A program made the translations under genes and the position numbers. This document shows positions 28,101-38,017 of a stretch of DNA of 64,000 nucleotides, piece by piece. The stretch's first letter is position 1. The number at the start of each line of letters is the position of its first letter. Under the pieces are notes generated by a model. The model made no database searches, was not told where the DNA came from, and saw nothing but the letters and a program-made list of their open reading frames with translations. This DNA is from UMGS692 sp963653425 (lineage in GTDB: Bacteria; Bacillota; Clostridia; Christensenellales; CAG-314). The DNA lies in NCBI GenBank assembly GCA_963653425.1, contig CAVJWC010000001.1, positions 1-64,000 on the forward strand, given 5' to 3'.

Positions 28101-30813
28101 TACGGGAAACCGCTACGAGCTTGCTCTTGACGAATCTCAGAAACAGGGCGATTTCTATATCGACGGAACCACGCTCGTGGCTTACGTAGGTCAGGGCGGA
28201 GAAGTTACCGTTCCCGACGGAATCACCGAAATCGGAAGCAAAGTCTTCTACCTGAACGGCACGATAACCAAAGTAACTCTTCCCGAAGGCGTAACGACCA
28301 TAGGAACGGCTGCTTTCTCGAGAGCTTACAATATGACCGACGTGGTTCTTCCTTCCACGCTTAAAGTTATAGGCCAGGAAGCCTTTGCGGGTTGCGTTAA
28401 ACTTAAAAACATAAACCTCGAAGATACGAAGGTCGAGTCCTACGGAAAATACAGCTTCATAGGTAACGAAGGAATAGAAACTCTTACTCTTCCCGCAGCC
28501 GATAAGCCCATTCAGATGACCTATACATTCTCAATGATGTTCGGTCTTAAAAAGCTTGACGTACTCGGCGACGTCGAATACACGGACAGCTGTTTCTTCG
28601 TTCTTCCCGAACTCAGAGAAGTTAATTTCTACGGCGACGTTATGGTAGGAAAGAGAGGAGCAAGCTCCAACGCTTTTCAGGATTGCAACGCAATCGAAGT
28701 TATCAGATTCTACGGCAACACCGCTATAGGAAGAGAGTACAAACTCGGTTCCGGCACGGTAGTAAACACCAATTCTCTTATCTGCCTCAACAGCCTTAAA
28801 GAAGTTTACTTCTACGGCGACGTCGAATTTATAGTAGGTAAGGCTTTCAATAACTGCGCAAACCTCGAAAAGGTAGTATTCGGCGGTAAAATCGGCGAAA
28901 TCGGTCAGGACGCTTTCGGCGTAAGCAAAAAGCTGAATAAAGGTTTCGACCTTACCGAAGACAACACGGATTACGTAAAAGACGAAAACGGCATTATCTA
29001 CGATAGTGCGAAAACGCGTATGATTCGTCCTTACGAAACGGAAATCGAAGGCGTGTATACTCTTCCCGAAACAATTACCGAGCTTCCCGCAAGAGCCTTC
29101 TCTCACAGCACCAACATAATGTTCTCGGTAGCCGTTTCCTACTCTTTGGACGACGACGGCGCATATTCTTACAGAATAAGCTCTTCTTCCACGGAATACA
29201 TTGCGGACAGAGAAAAGATGACGGGTATAATTCTTCACGACGGAATAACTTCTCTTCCCGAAAGATGTTTTGCGGGTAACGTAAATCTTACCTTCGACTA
29301 TTCGAATATAACTTCATTCGGCGAAATGTCGCTGAGAAACACGGGCTTTACCAAACTCGAATTCGGCGAAAACGTAACCGATTTCGGTAAACAGGTATGG
29401 GCTTATTCGAAAAAACTCGAAGAACTTTCCTTCCCCGCAACGGCTGAATACGCTTCCTTCGAACGTTTCTACGCAGGTCTTACAATGAAAGAAATCGTTA
29501 TTCCCGAATGGATGCAGACGGCAAGAGATATGTTCAGAGAAGCGGAGGTAGAAACGGTAGTTCTTCACGACGGCATAACCACTCTGCAGAACTTCGTGTT
29601 CTATATGTGTAAAAACCTCAAAGAAGTCAAAGGCATCGAAAACGTTACCGTAGTAAACGGCTGGGCTTTCGACAGCTGTACCTCTATCGTGGAAATCAAT
29701 CTTCCCAACCTCGTAACCATGGGTTCGGCTGCCTTCCAGAACTGTTCTTCTCTCGAAGAAGTCAGGTACGGAACTTCGCTCAAAGCCTTCGGAAGCGGTG
29801 CGTTCAACAACTGCCCTTCTTTAAGAAGAGTATTCATTCCCAAGACCGTGACCAACCTCACCGCGGCAACGATGTCAAGATACTTCTACGCATGCAAAGG
29901 ATTCGAAGAATTCACCGTTGAAGAAGGTCACACCAAGTACGTGACGATAGACGGCGCGCTTTATATGAAAGACCTTTCCGCTATCGTATGTTACCCGACG
30001 CAGAGTAAAGTTACCGAACACACACTTCCCGAAGCCGTAAACGTAATCACTGCGGGAATGTTCGAAAACGCTCCCTACCTCGAAAAACTTAATTACGAAG
30101 CAAACTCCATGTACGTTGACGCAAACGCCTTCAACAACTGCGTAAATCTCAAAGATTTCGACCTTTCGAGAGTTTACTATATAGGTAATCAGGCGTTCAG
30201 ACATACGTCTCTCACAAAGGCGGAACTTCACGACGGAATTCAGTACGTAGGCGGATATTCCTTTGCGGATATAGAAACGCTTAAAACCATTTCCATTTCC
30301 GAAAAGACAGCGGCTTTCGATTACTCTTCGGTATTCTCGGGTTGCTATAACGTCGAAAACGTTACCATCGCCGAAGGGTGCGAAAACTTCGTTGCAAAGG
30401 ACGGTCTCCTTACCAGCGGAGACGGCAGAATTCTCTTCATCGGTTTCGGCGAACTTTCCGGACTCACGATTCCCGAAGGCGTCGAAAAGATTTCCGAAAG
30501 AGCTTTCTACGGCAATAACTCCGTGAAGAAAGTAGTTATCCCCGAATCGGTAACAGTTATCGGCGACAAAGCTTTCTACGGTTGCGAAAATCTCGGTGAA
30601 ATCGTGTTCGAAGGCAAAGTCGCTCCTCGTCTCGAAGGCTTCAGAATCGACGACGCAAACTACACCTACGCAAACTTCAAAGGTTATTTCGAAAACGCGG
30701 ACGGCATAACCGTTTACGTCGAAAACGCTCCCGAATACCTGTCTTTCGTATGGAGAACCTACTTCGACAAGATCTACGTTCACACCGCGGACGGCTATAA
30801 GCTCTACGAATAA
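25123..30813 (+). CDS. Giant surface lipoprotein: subtilisin-like protease with BspA-type leucine-rich repeats (1)
   Basis: A 1896-residue exported protein. The signal peptide ends in lipobox ATAC, so it is lipid-anchored. A propeptide-like region (residues 60-175) precedes an S8 domain with catalytic Asp near 204 (LDTGID), His near 283 (HGTHVAG) and Ser near 483 (SGTSMATPN); all three are present. Unlike its two paralogues, no protease-associated (PA) insert lies between His and Ser. Beta-sandwich-like domains follow up to about residue 1000, then LRR_5 repeats from about 1030 to the end, recognisable by recurring AF..C..L..V.LP phrases. A strong AAGGAGG site precedes the ATG. A role in degrading or binding host or dietary glycoproteins is inferred from the architecture. 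Confidence 0.88.
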   Translation: MKNVKRMTCILLLVCLLVMATACSLTNGGENEVSILSFSRLSGYASLYSPGEKTVDGYSVNLSPEETVWVTVSIGDGIAAGYLEKETATDIDEYLLSSEGQALVQAMKGEQDVVLSRIEALGFDYELEHRYTLLDNGFSLKLKYKDVALLGKTEGVKGVYIAEVYQSPEVTVESVFDDALFGDSGIFANNTEYQGEGMTIAILDTGIDYDHSAFAKMPEIIAFDYGFIESRLANTQAYSIMKKKLTAGQVYINEKIPFAFDYADKDAEVMPSQSAVMQYTAYHGTHVAGIAAGDDDVIHGVAKNAQMAIMKVFSDNASGATFTDITAAIEDCLVLGVDVANLSLGAACGFTKDNSSAAAKINATYELADKLGLTLCVATGNDNNSAYDTSFKNLNLASNPDNGVVNSPATYAAAFAVGSIMNDPEAFANKTFVTAKSSSMGALGDLSIGVDVMGVGGNVLSAVNAYYSQMKGTDTHVRLSGTSMATPNVSGVMTVLKQYYKKAYPFATDRQIKIMVRQIMSGTAEIIRNSDGNPLTPRRQGSGVVNLDAALNAKAYLTVTGSDFAKLNLGSDLNKDGIYTLYYNLINISSEEQSYTINNEVFTETVNDGYIIEKAHMFNDADITVSVTGAVYEDGVITIDGNKRAGIKVVIKLTGDEKAYMDETFVNGIYVEGYSHLTNVADNSTLVMPFISFYGDWDAVPMFDATVYEGEVQTARNEISMVKWSGGIEDLIGPQSVIPLGTYMYDLPSGYEAPKASFDKIAINDTLGIGRIYFSLLRNATEVIIRMQDNVTGVIYDEGSVGVLTKTVMKKGSVNNYGYIDLGKGNEFNASNYTWANNQDLSFIVEAYLENGKSQSLVYNMFIDYEAPTLVNALLTESKDKVSLDMTVFDNHYLQAIMVYVRDGEDLKDLLGYAIPVYEFVRNTDNEISVDLTRYADALRGKELVVELVDYAGNNSMYFAVTQPSHDENESNSYKPDYTSDYTVSVESGANETTGNRYELALDESQKQGDFYIDGTTLVAYVGQGGEVTVPDGITEIGSKVFYLNGTITKVTLPEGVTTIGTAAFSRAYNMTDVVLPSTLKVIGQEAFAGCVKLKNINLEDTKVESYGKYSFIGNEGIETLTLPAADKPIQMTYTFSMMFGLKKLDVLGDVEYTDSCFFVLPELREVNFYGDVMVGKRGASSNAFQDCNAIEVIRFYGNTAIGREYKLGSGTVVNTNSLICLNSLKEVYFYGDVEFIVGKAFNNCANLEKVVFGGKIGEIGQDAFGVSKKLNKGFDLTEDNTDYVKDENGIIYDSAKTRMIRPYETEIEGVYTLPETITELPARAFSHSTNIMFSVAVSYSLDDDGAYSYRISSSSTEYIADREKMTGIILHDGITSLPERCFAGNVNLTFDYSNITSFGEMSLRNTGFTKLEFGENVTDFGKQVWAYSKKLEELSFPATAEYASFERFYAGLTMKEIVIPEWMQTARDMFREAEVETVVLHDGITTLQNFVFYMCKNLKEVKGIENVTVVNGWAFDSCTSIVEINLPNLVTMGSAAFQNCSSLEEVRYGTSLKAFGSGAFNNCPSLRRVFIPKTVTNLTAATMSRYFYACKGFEEFTVEEGHTKYVTIDGALYMKDLSAIVCYPTQSKVTEHTLPEAVNVITAGMFENAPYLEKLNYEANSMYVDANAFNNCVNLKDFDLSRVYYIGNQAFRHTSLTKAELHDGIQYVGGYSFADIETLKTISISEKTAAFDYSSVFSGCYNVENVTIAEGCENFVAKDGLLTSGDGRILFIGFGELSGLTIPEGVEKISERAFYGNNSVKKVVIPESVTVIGDKAFYGCENLGEIVFEGKVAPRLEGFRIDDANYTYANFKGYFENADGITVYVENAPEYLSFVWRTYFDKIYVHTADGYKLYE

Positions 30814-31043
30814 GTCCGAAAACGTGTATCGCGGTTGATGAAAAATCTCTTATCGCTTATACGCGTAAAGACAAATTATTAAAAAAGAGGCGGAAAGCTC
30901 GGTCTTTCCGTCTTTTTTTTCGCGCGTAGCCGACGGTAAGAGTAAAAACCGCTTATCCGCGCGCTTATTTTTATTAACCCGTAGCGTATCTATAAGTTTT
31001 CATAAAATGAAACAAAAACCGTTTTTTTATTTTCAAAAAATAC
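30814..31043 (+). terminator. Terminator after protease 1 and spacer
   Basis: A CGGAAAG/CTTTCCG stem with a 6-base loop (30891-30910) followed by a run of eight T residues ends the first protease transcript. The rest up to the next promoter is A/T-rich and holds nothing else that I can support. Confidence 0.75.
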
Positions 31044-31072
31044 TTGACAAATCAATCGGTTGATGATAGTAT
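31044..31072 (+). promoter_or_regulatory. Sigma-A promoter of the second marR gene with embedded operators
   Basis: TTGACA and TAGTAT are 17 bases apart. The spacer contains the palindrome ATCAA-TCGG-TTGAT (31051-31064), and ATGATA-G-TATCAT (31063-31075) covers the -10. Another ATCA-AA-TGAT follows at 31091-31100. The arrangement fits repression by the encoded MarR protein. Confidence 0.8.
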
Positions 31073-31167
31073 CATTGTAAACAAATATACATCAAATGAT
31101 TTATATTTTTAATTGAGATATATTATCAAATGTTTGGTATTATCCGAACAGGTTAAAGGAGCAGAAA

Positions 31168-31731
31168 ATGGCTATTGAATCGCTCGACGTTATTCGCGGA
31201 AAGGATGACATTGACGCTATAGGCGAGTTGATGGATTTAATGGGACTTTACGTAAGGACCAATTTCTACAACAACATTCACGATTATATCGATCGCAAGA
31301 GTATCGACGACGGAGGAATAAGCGGCGGGGCTCAGGTAATTATGAATTATCTGTATCGGGTTAAGCGTCCCGTTTCGGTTTCTCATATTGCAAAGCGTCT
31401 GATGATCAACAACATTTCCCGTTTTATAGGCGCGTTGGAAGAAAAAGGCTTCGTCGAGAGAAATTTCGGTAAAAAAGACAAACGCGTCGTCGAAGTGTCC
31501 ATATCCCAAAAAGGCAAAGAATTTATGGACGAATATTACAGCAAGTACGACGCTGCCGCAAAAGAGTTTATGAGCGAGGTTCTTACCGAAAAGGAAAGAT
31601 ACGAAATGAAGAACCTTCTTATAAATCTCGTTGAAATGCTGGGTAAGATACCTTCCCGCATAGAAGAATCGGAGAAGGTTATTCTGGAAATGCGCGGAGA
31701 GAAAGTCGATCTGGAAGAAGAACTGAAATAA
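31168..31731 (+). CDS. MarR-family transcriptional regulator (autoregulated, inferred)
   Basis: A 187-residue regulator. The winged-helix core lies at about residues 50-115, with VSHIAKRLMINNISRFIGAL as the helix-turn-helix and a charged wing NFGKKDKRVVEV. A long C-terminal coiled-coil-like helix ends in an acidic tail. AAAGGAG precedes the ATG. Its promoter carries overlapping palindromes. The second giant protease gene begins 157 bases downstream without a strong terminator between them, so the two may share a transcript. Confidence 0.88.
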   Translation: MAIESLDVIRGKDDIDAIGELMDLMGLYVRTNFYNNIHDYIDRKSIDDGGISGGAQVIMNYLYRVKRPVSVSHIAKRLMINNISRFIGALEEKGFVERNFGKKDKRVVEVSISQKGKEFMDEYYSKYDAAAKEFMSEVLTEKERYEMKNLLINLVEMLGKIPSRIEESEKVILEMRGEKVDLEEELK

Positions 31732-31835
31732 ATCAAGGTAAGGCGGAAACCGTAATAAAACGACAAAAAACCTTTTCGTTCGGCGGAGAATTGTCCGTCG
31801 ACATGGCATTTTATTGCCTTTTTTAAGAGAATTAC

Positions 31836-31872
31836 ATTAAGAAGCGACTCGAGGGCTTCGTGTAATATAAAA
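31836..31872 (+). promoter_or_regulatory. Hairpin in the leader of protease 2
   Basis: ATTACA (31830-31836 region) pairs with TGTAAT just after GAAGC...GCTTC, forming a two-part stem immediately before the AAGGAG ribosome site of the protease gene. It may act as an mRNA stabiliser or an attenuator. Confidence 0.4.
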
Positions 31873-31888
31873 AACAAGGAGAGTTACC

Positions 31889-34800
31889 ATGAATAAAAAG
31901 CTGATTACGATCTTACTGCTTACGGTTTTCACGCTCGTTGCGGTAATGGGATTGAATACGCGGCAGGCTCTTGCGGAAAACGTAGTTTACGGCGTAAAAG
32001 ACGTTACCGACACGGCTGAGTTCGACGTATATCAATTCGCTGACAAGTATCTTAGCGGAACGGACGCCGACGAAGTCGTTCTGGACGCGGATACGAAAGT
32101 TGACGTTATCATCGAACTCGGTTCCGGGAAGGAATCTTTACTTGCGCTCAGCAGAAAGGCTTCTGCGGAAAGCATAGCGAAGTACATAGCTTCCGTGGAG
32201 GGCGAGAAAAGCGCGAAGGATCTTGCTTCAAAGCAGGCAGACTTCAGACAGGCAGTTGAAAAACTCGGCATAGAAATTACCTACAAGTATTCTTACAGCA
32301 CGGTCGTAAACGGACTTGCGGCTACCGTCCGTTTCGGCGACATTGAGAAGATCGAGGCGTTGAGTTGCGTTTACGACGTGGCTCTTGCGGAATATTATTC
32401 CCTTCCCGATACCAAGAACAGCGCGACTCAGATGAATATCACGACCGCGAGAGAAGAAACGGGTTATACCGGAGACGGAATGACCATAGCTATTATAGAT
32501 ACGGGCGTGGAATGGACGCACGAAGCCTTTTCAGTCGCTCCCGAAACTCAGACGATGACCGCAGAAACCATTGCGGAAGTTCTTCCTTCCACGGCGGCTT
32601 ACAACGGATTTTCCTTCCGGGCGTTTGACGAAGAAATATCAAAAGATTACGCGGGCGGAGAACTTACCGCGGAAGAGGTTTATAAGAGCGGAAAGATACC
32701 TTTTTATTTCGATTATACCGTAGCTTCGGCTTCGGAGGTTCCTTCCGAGGATCACGGAACGCACGTTGCGGGTATTGCCGCTGGCAATAACGGTAAAAGC
32801 TTCAAAGGTGCGGCTTACGACGCGCAGATTCTTGCCTTCAACGTATTCGGAAACAAGAGCGGAGCAAGCACAATAGATATTCTTGCGGCAATAAACGACG
32901 CCGTTCTTATGGGCGTAGACGCTATCAATATGTCTCTCGGATCCGCTTCCGGTTATAAATTCACGGGCTATCAGGATAAATACTACAAGATGGCTGAAGA
33001 CGCGGGTATTCTCGTTTCGGTTTCTTCGGGTAACAGCTATTGGGCAGGTTATTACGGAGTTAACGGAAACAATCCGAGAATCGACGCTATGGATTACGGC
33101 GTAGTAGGAACTCCCGGTTCGTACGACAACGTTTTCACCGTAGGAAGTTATAACGCTTACGAATTCGACGAAGCCTGGTTTTATATAGACGGAGAAAGAG
33201 TGGATTATATCGACGCTTCCGAACATAAATTCAACGAAGATATGATTGCTCAGGAAAGCGAAAAAGCGGGCGAACAGCTTGCAAGCGTAAGCGCGGAACT
33301 TGCATTAGTGCCTCTTTTCAGAATGTCGCCTCCCAATATGATGATGTGGGTCGGAAGAGACTCTTTCGACGCGGTTGATCTCGAAGGCAAAATAGCCGTT
33401 CTCGAATTGTCCAGCTCTAAGACCATCGTTATGCCCATAGGTTCGCGTATAGCTACGGCTGCTAATAAAGGCGCGATCGGCGTTATATTCATTCTTGACT
33501 CTGCAAAGAGTTATACTCTTATAACCGAAGGCGCGGAACTTCCCGTTCCCGTGGCTATTCTTTCCGGCGATTATTATGAGCAGGTCAAAGAGGCTGCTAT
33601 TGACAGCAAACAGTTTACCGTCAAAGCGGCAGACAGAATTCATTATCCTCTTGCGGTATCCGACTTCTCGTCGAGAGGCGCAACTCAGGACCTTAAACTT
33701 AAACCCGACGTCCTTGCAACGGGCGCTCCGATTTATTCTTCCGTACTTAACAACAAATACAGTTATATGAGCGGTACGAGTATGGCTGCTCCCAACATCA
33801 CGGGTATTACGACCATCGTCAAGCAGTACGTAAACGAAATGTTCCCCGAAATGACCGACGTAGAAAAGCGTGCAGTCGTTCAGCAGATCATTATGAGTAC
33901 GGCTACGGTAGTCAGCGACGAATACGGCGTTTCCGTAAGTCCCAGAACTCAGGGCGCAGGTCTTGCCAACGTTCTTAACGCTGTAACGACTAAGTCTTAT
34001 ATAACGGTTGACGGCTTGGACAAGAGCAAAATCGAATTCGGCGACGACCCCGAAAAACTGGGCGTATATACGCTTGAATTCAACGTAGTCAACTTCTCGG
34101 ACGCGATTATAACTTACAACATCGACGTAGACGCCATAACCGAAGCTTACGAAGGCAAATATCTTACTCTTCACGGCTATAAGCTTGCTCCCGAAATTAC
34201 TTTCAGCGCAAGCGGTAAAGGCGCGGTTTCCGAAACGGGCAGACTTTTCGTCGAAGCAAATTCTGCCGTAAAGGTAAAGATCACGCTTACTCTTTCCGAC
34301 GAAGACAAAGAATATATGAAAGCCTTCCCCAAGGGCGTATTCGTAGAAGGTTTCATTAAACTCGAAAACGAAGCCGAAGACGGAATAAGCCTCAGCCTTC
34401 CCTTCATGGGATATTACGGCGACTGGTACGAACTTTCCCTTCTCGATAACACCATGTACGAAGGCGGAGAGGATATCCTTTTATCGGGTACTCTCGAAGG
34501 TCATAACGGCAAAACGCTGGGAAGAAATCCCTATACGATTGCTCCCGGATGCGAGAACGACCTTCCCGACGCGGACAAGATTGCCATAAGCACGACGGGC
34601 AACGGCAATTCTTCCATCAAACTTTACAGACTTGCGGCTCTCCGCAACCTCTATTCAATTCAGTACACACTTAACGACTACGATACGGGCGAAGCTTATA
34701 TCGATTATACTTACCTTTACGTTCCCAAGGCATATTCCGGACAGACCGGTTACGTAAACTGGATGGGCTATCCGTATAATCTCGATTGGGATAACGTAGG

Positions 34801-37800
34801 TACCTTCGGCGACTTTGTAAACGGCGAAAGATTGCTCTTCAAAGCCGAAGCGACCATTATCGACGACGAAGGCAAAGAACACAAAGAAAGCAAAGAATAC
34901 GTTATCACCGTAGATAACGCGTCTCCCGTTATTATCGAAGAAAGCGCGAAACTTGTTTACGAAAACGGCAGACTTTACTTCACGGCGGACTTCTACGATA
35001 ACGAATACCTTCTCTTCGCTTATATGAAGAATCCCAACACCAGCACGGGCGTATATCCCTTCCATTCCGGAAAGGGCGAAACGGCAAACTTCAAAGTAGA
35101 CGTTACCGATTACTATTCTCAGTTAAAAGAAAACGGTACGATTTCCCTTCAGGTTTGCGACTACGCTTATAACGTATCCAAATACGAAATCATTCTTCCC
35201 ATGCCCGAAACGACCGACGGTCTTCCCAAGGAACTTAACGTTACCAATACCGAAGAGGAGCTTACTCTCGCCGTCAATCAGTACAGAGAAATCGGATACG
35301 AAATCGCTCCCTACGGACTTTACGATATAGTTTCCAAGGAATACTCCGTTGCCGACGAATCGATAGTCCGCGCTAAGGAAGACGGTATTCTCGCTCTTGC
35401 GACGGGCGAAACCCAGGTTACTCTTTACGTTAAGATTCGCGTTAACTCCGAAAACGTTATGGTAACTCTTTCCGACACGTTTACCGTTAAAGTAACCGAA
35501 GAAGTCGTAAACAAAGTAAATCCGAGTTACGTTTATATCACTTTCAGCGCTCCGTACGAACATATCGTCGTAGGCGAATACTATAGCGGTATAGGCGGTT
35601 TCAGCGCATATCAGTACGACGAATTCGACTTCTTCGTAAATCCCGTTCCGTGGTATGCAGATAACAGCTACACGGTCGAATATACATGGATGTATTCGGG
35701 TTCTGATAATGCCGATTACGGCGTAGACAACGTAAGAAAAACCGTTCAGGTAACGGGCAACCACATTTACATTGCAGGCTACGGTTGCAGATTCATTCTT
35801 TCCATAGTATGTAAAGGCGGAGTTTCCGAACCCGTAACCATAACCCTTAATAAAGCGATCGGTGCGGTCGAAGGCGGAGACGAATTCGTCATTTCGGAAG
35901 ACGGTACTACTCTTACCAAATACAACGGCGACGGCGGAACGGTAGTTATTCCCGACGGCATAACGACAATAAGCAGTCGTACGTTCTACGGCAAAACCGA
36001 AGTCAAGAAAGTCGTTCTTCCCGAAAGTCTCAAAATCATCGACACATACGCCTTCGCATTTTCAGGTATAGAAGAAATCGTTATCGATTCGTCTCTCTGG
36101 TATATCGGCCATTATGCTTTCGCAAAGACTCCTCTGAAGAGTTTCGTTCTTCCCGAAGGTTCTCTGCTGGGTTATATCGGTATGGACGCTTTCGTTTATT
36201 CCTCGATCGAATTGCTTGATCTCGGTAACGCATTCCCCGAAGATGAGGAAAACGGTCTCGGAATTGACTATTGGGCGTTTACTTCCTGCGAAAGCCTTAA
36301 AGAAGTCGTCTTCCCGAAAAACGCTACTTACGTCATTGATGTGGAAGCGTTCAAGGGCTGTTCGGCTCTTAAAGAAATCGACCTTTCTGGATATAAGAGT
36401 GTTTTCGGTTACGCCGTTTTCAGAGATTGTTCCGCTCTCGAAAAGGTAATCCTTTCCGAAGAATTGGAAGTTATTTCCGAGGAGTTGTTCGAAGGCTGTT
36501 CTTCCCTTAAAGAGGTTGAAATTCCGTCGGGCGTCAAGCATATCTATGACAGAGCTTTCTGCGGAACCGGTATTACCGAACTTTATCTCGGAAAGAATGT
36601 CGAAACGATCGGAAACAGCGCTTTCAAAGATTGCGCAAACCTTAAGAAGCTTGTCTTCGAAGAAGGTTTCGACGGCTTCAAGGACAGAACTCAGACATAT
36701 CAGACCTGCAAATTCTCATTCGCTTACTGCACGTCTCTTACCGAAGTAATTCTTCCCGACAGCGTAACCGCTCTTCCTTACGCAACGTTTATGAATTGTT
36801 ATAACCTTTCAAAACTCGTTCTTTCTAAGAACATAACCGCTATCGGCGAATACGCCTTTGCGAATACGGCTGTTTCCTCGGTCGTTATCCCCGACAGCGT
36901 AACGAGTATCGGACACTACGCGTTCTCCGATTCTCTCATTGAAAACGTAACTCTCGGCGAAAACCTTTCCGTTATCGGTAACTACGCGTTCAGCGGAACT
37001 TACATCGGCGAAATAGTTATTCCAGCAAGCGTTACTTACGTCGGCAACTACGCGTTCCACGGAGTAAAACTCAGCGTTTCCGAACTCAGATTCGCGGAAG
37101 GCTTTGTCTTCCTCGGCGCATACAGCTTCGACTCGGCGGAAATAGGCGATATTTACCTTCCCGCAAGTCTTGAAAGCGTAGATTTCAGCGCAAATACCGG
37201 CGCAACCTATCATATCGACGAAAACTGCGAACTCGTTAAAATAGTAGGCGACGCCATATACGCAAACGGCGGAAACGTCCTTATGTTCTATCAGGGCAAT
37301 GACGTTGACGTTGAAATCGCAGACGGAACGGCAAGAATTTACGGCGGAGCGTTCGTAGGTACCGAAAAACTCGACTCCGTAGTTATTCCCGCAAGCGTAA
37401 GAAGAATAGGCGACGAAGCCTTCCTGTTCGAAGTAGGTTCGATTCGCTTCCTCGGAGACGCTCCCGTTCTCGAAAGCAAAGAGATTAAAGCAAACACCTT
37501 CCTTAAAGGCGCAACGATTTTCGTAAACGCCGACGCGAAGGGATTTGACGGCTCGGCTTGGAGTAATTACAATATCGTATATCTTACCGAAGGATATCTT
37601 CTTAACGAAAAGATCTCTTCCGATATGACCGACGACGAAATAGTTGCTCTTTACGGCGAATATCTTAAACTTTCCGAAACGGAAAAAGCAAAAGTAACCA
37701 ACGCCGCGTCCCTTATAAGCAGATACCTCGACGTATCGCTTAAACGCAGTGCGGAAGACCTCGAAAAAGCCGAAAAAGAAGCGGAAGAAGCTAAGAAAGC

Positions 37801-38017
37801 TCAGGAAGAGAGCAGGAAACTTGCCGAAAAAACTCAGAAAGAGCTTGACGAAAGCAAGAAAGAAAACGAAGAACTCAAGAAAGACCTTCGTACGCTTCTC
37901 GGATTCGACTCCTGTACGGCTTCTTCCGAAATCACTTGGATAAGCGTTATCGCCTTCGCACTTCTCGCCGCAGCGGTAGTCTTCCTGACGATTCGCAAAA
38001 AGAAAATCCGTAAATAA
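31889..38017 (+). CDS. Giant membrane-anchored subtilisin-like protease with PA domain and leucine-rich repeats (2)
   Basis: A 2042-residue exported protein with a cleavable signal peptide (no lipobox). The S8 domain has Asp near 204 (IDTGVE), His near 289 (HGTHVAG) and Ser near 631 (SGTSMAAPN). A PA domain sits between His and Ser (about 480-575, GKIAVLEL and ANKGAIGVIFI). Beta-sandwich domains and an Ig-like region follow, then LRR_5 repeats from about 1340 to 1860. The C-terminus carries a charged coiled coil (about 1950-2005) and a final transmembrane helix with a basic tail, an anchor different from those of its lipoprotein paralogues. It ends before a repeat array. The substrate is unknown. 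Confidence 0.88.
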   Translation: MNKKLITILLLTVFTLVAVMGLNTRQALAENVVYGVKDVTDTAEFDVYQFADKYLSGTDADEVVLDADTKVDVIIELGSGKESLLALSRKASAESIAKYIASVEGEKSAKDLASKQADFRQAVEKLGIEITYKYSYSTVVNGLAATVRFGDIEKIEALSCVYDVALAEYYSLPDTKNSATQMNITTAREETGYTGDGMTIAIIDTGVEWTHEAFSVAPETQTMTAETIAEVLPSTAAYNGFSFRAFDEEISKDYAGGELTAEEVYKSGKIPFYFDYTVASASEVPSEDHGTHVAGIAAGNNGKSFKGAAYDAQILAFNVFGNKSGASTIDILAAINDAVLMGVDAINMSLGSASGYKFTGYQDKYYKMAEDAGILVSVSSGNSYWAGYYGVNGNNPRIDAMDYGVVGTPGSYDNVFTVGSYNAYEFDEAWFYIDGERVDYIDASEHKFNEDMIAQESEKAGEQLASVSAELALVPLFRMSPPNMMMWVGRDSFDAVDLEGKIAVLELSSSKTIVMPIGSRIATAANKGAIGVIFILDSAKSYTLITEGAELPVPVAILSGDYYEQVKEAAIDSKQFTVKAADRIHYPLAVSDFSSRGATQDLKLKPDVLATGAPIYSSVLNNKYSYMSGTSMAAPNITGITTIVKQYVNEMFPEMTDVEKRAVVQQIIMSTATVVSDEYGVSVSPRTQGAGLANVLNAVTTKSYITVDGLDKSKIEFGDDPEKLGVYTLEFNVVNFSDAIITYNIDVDAITEAYEGKYLTLHGYKLAPEITFSASGKGAVSETGRLFVEANSAVKVKITLTLSDEDKEYMKAFPKGVFVEGFIKLENEAEDGISLSLPFMGYYGDWYELSLLDNTMYEGGEDILLSGTLEGHNGKTLGRNPYTIAPGCENDLPDADKIAISTTGNGNSSIKLYRLAALRNLYSIQYTLNDYDTGEAYIDYTYLYVPKAYSGQTGYVNWMGYPYNLDWDNVGTFGDFVNGERLLFKAEATIIDDEGKEHKESKEYVITVDNASPVIIEESAKLVYENGRLYFTADFYDNEYLLFAYMKNPNTSTGVYPFHSGKGETANFKVDVTDYYSQLKENGTISLQVCDYAYNVSKYEIILPMPETTDGLPKELNVTNTEEELTLAVNQYREIGYEIAPYGLYDIVSKEYSVADESIVRAKEDGILALATGETQVTLYVKIRVNSENVMVTLSDTFTVKVTEEVVNKVNPSYVYITFSAPYEHIVVGEYYSGIGGFSAYQYDEFDFFVNPVPWYADNSYTVEYTWMYSGSDNADYGVDNVRKTVQVTGNHIYIAGYGCRFILSIVCKGGVSEPVTITLNKAIGAVEGGDEFVISEDGTTLTKYNGDGGTVVIPDGITTISSRTFYGKTEVKKVVLPESLKIIDTYAFAFSGIEEIVIDSSLWYIGHYAFAKTPLKSFVLPEGSLLGYIGMDAFVYSSIELLDLGNAFPEDEENGLGIDYWAFTSCESLKEVVFPKNATYVIDVEAFKGCSALKEIDLSGYKSVFGYAVFRDCSALEKVILSEELEVISEELFEGCSSLKEVEIPSGVKHIYDRAFCGTGITELYLGKNVETIGNSAFKDCANLKKLVFEEGFDGFKDRTQTYQTCKFSFAYCTSLTEVILPDSVTALPYATFMNCYNLSKLVLSKNITAIGEYAFANTAVSSVVIPDSVTSIGHYAFSDSLIENVTLGENLSVIGNYAFSGTYIGEIVIPASVTYVGNYAFHGVKLSVSELRFAEGFVFLGAYSFDSAEIGDIYLPASLESVDFSANTGATYHIDENCELVKIVGDAIYANGGNVLMFYQGNDVDVEIADGTARIYGGAFVGTEKLDSVVIPASVRRIGDEAFLFEVGSIRFLGDAPVLESKEIKANTFLKGATIFVNADAKGFDGSAWSNYNIVYLTEGYLLNEKISSDMTDDEIVALYGEYLKLSETEKAKVTNAASLISRYLDVSLKRSAEDLEKAEKEAEEAKKAQEESRKLAEKTQKELDESKKENEELKKDLRTLLGFDSCTASSEITWISVIAFALLAAAVVFLTIRKKKIRK

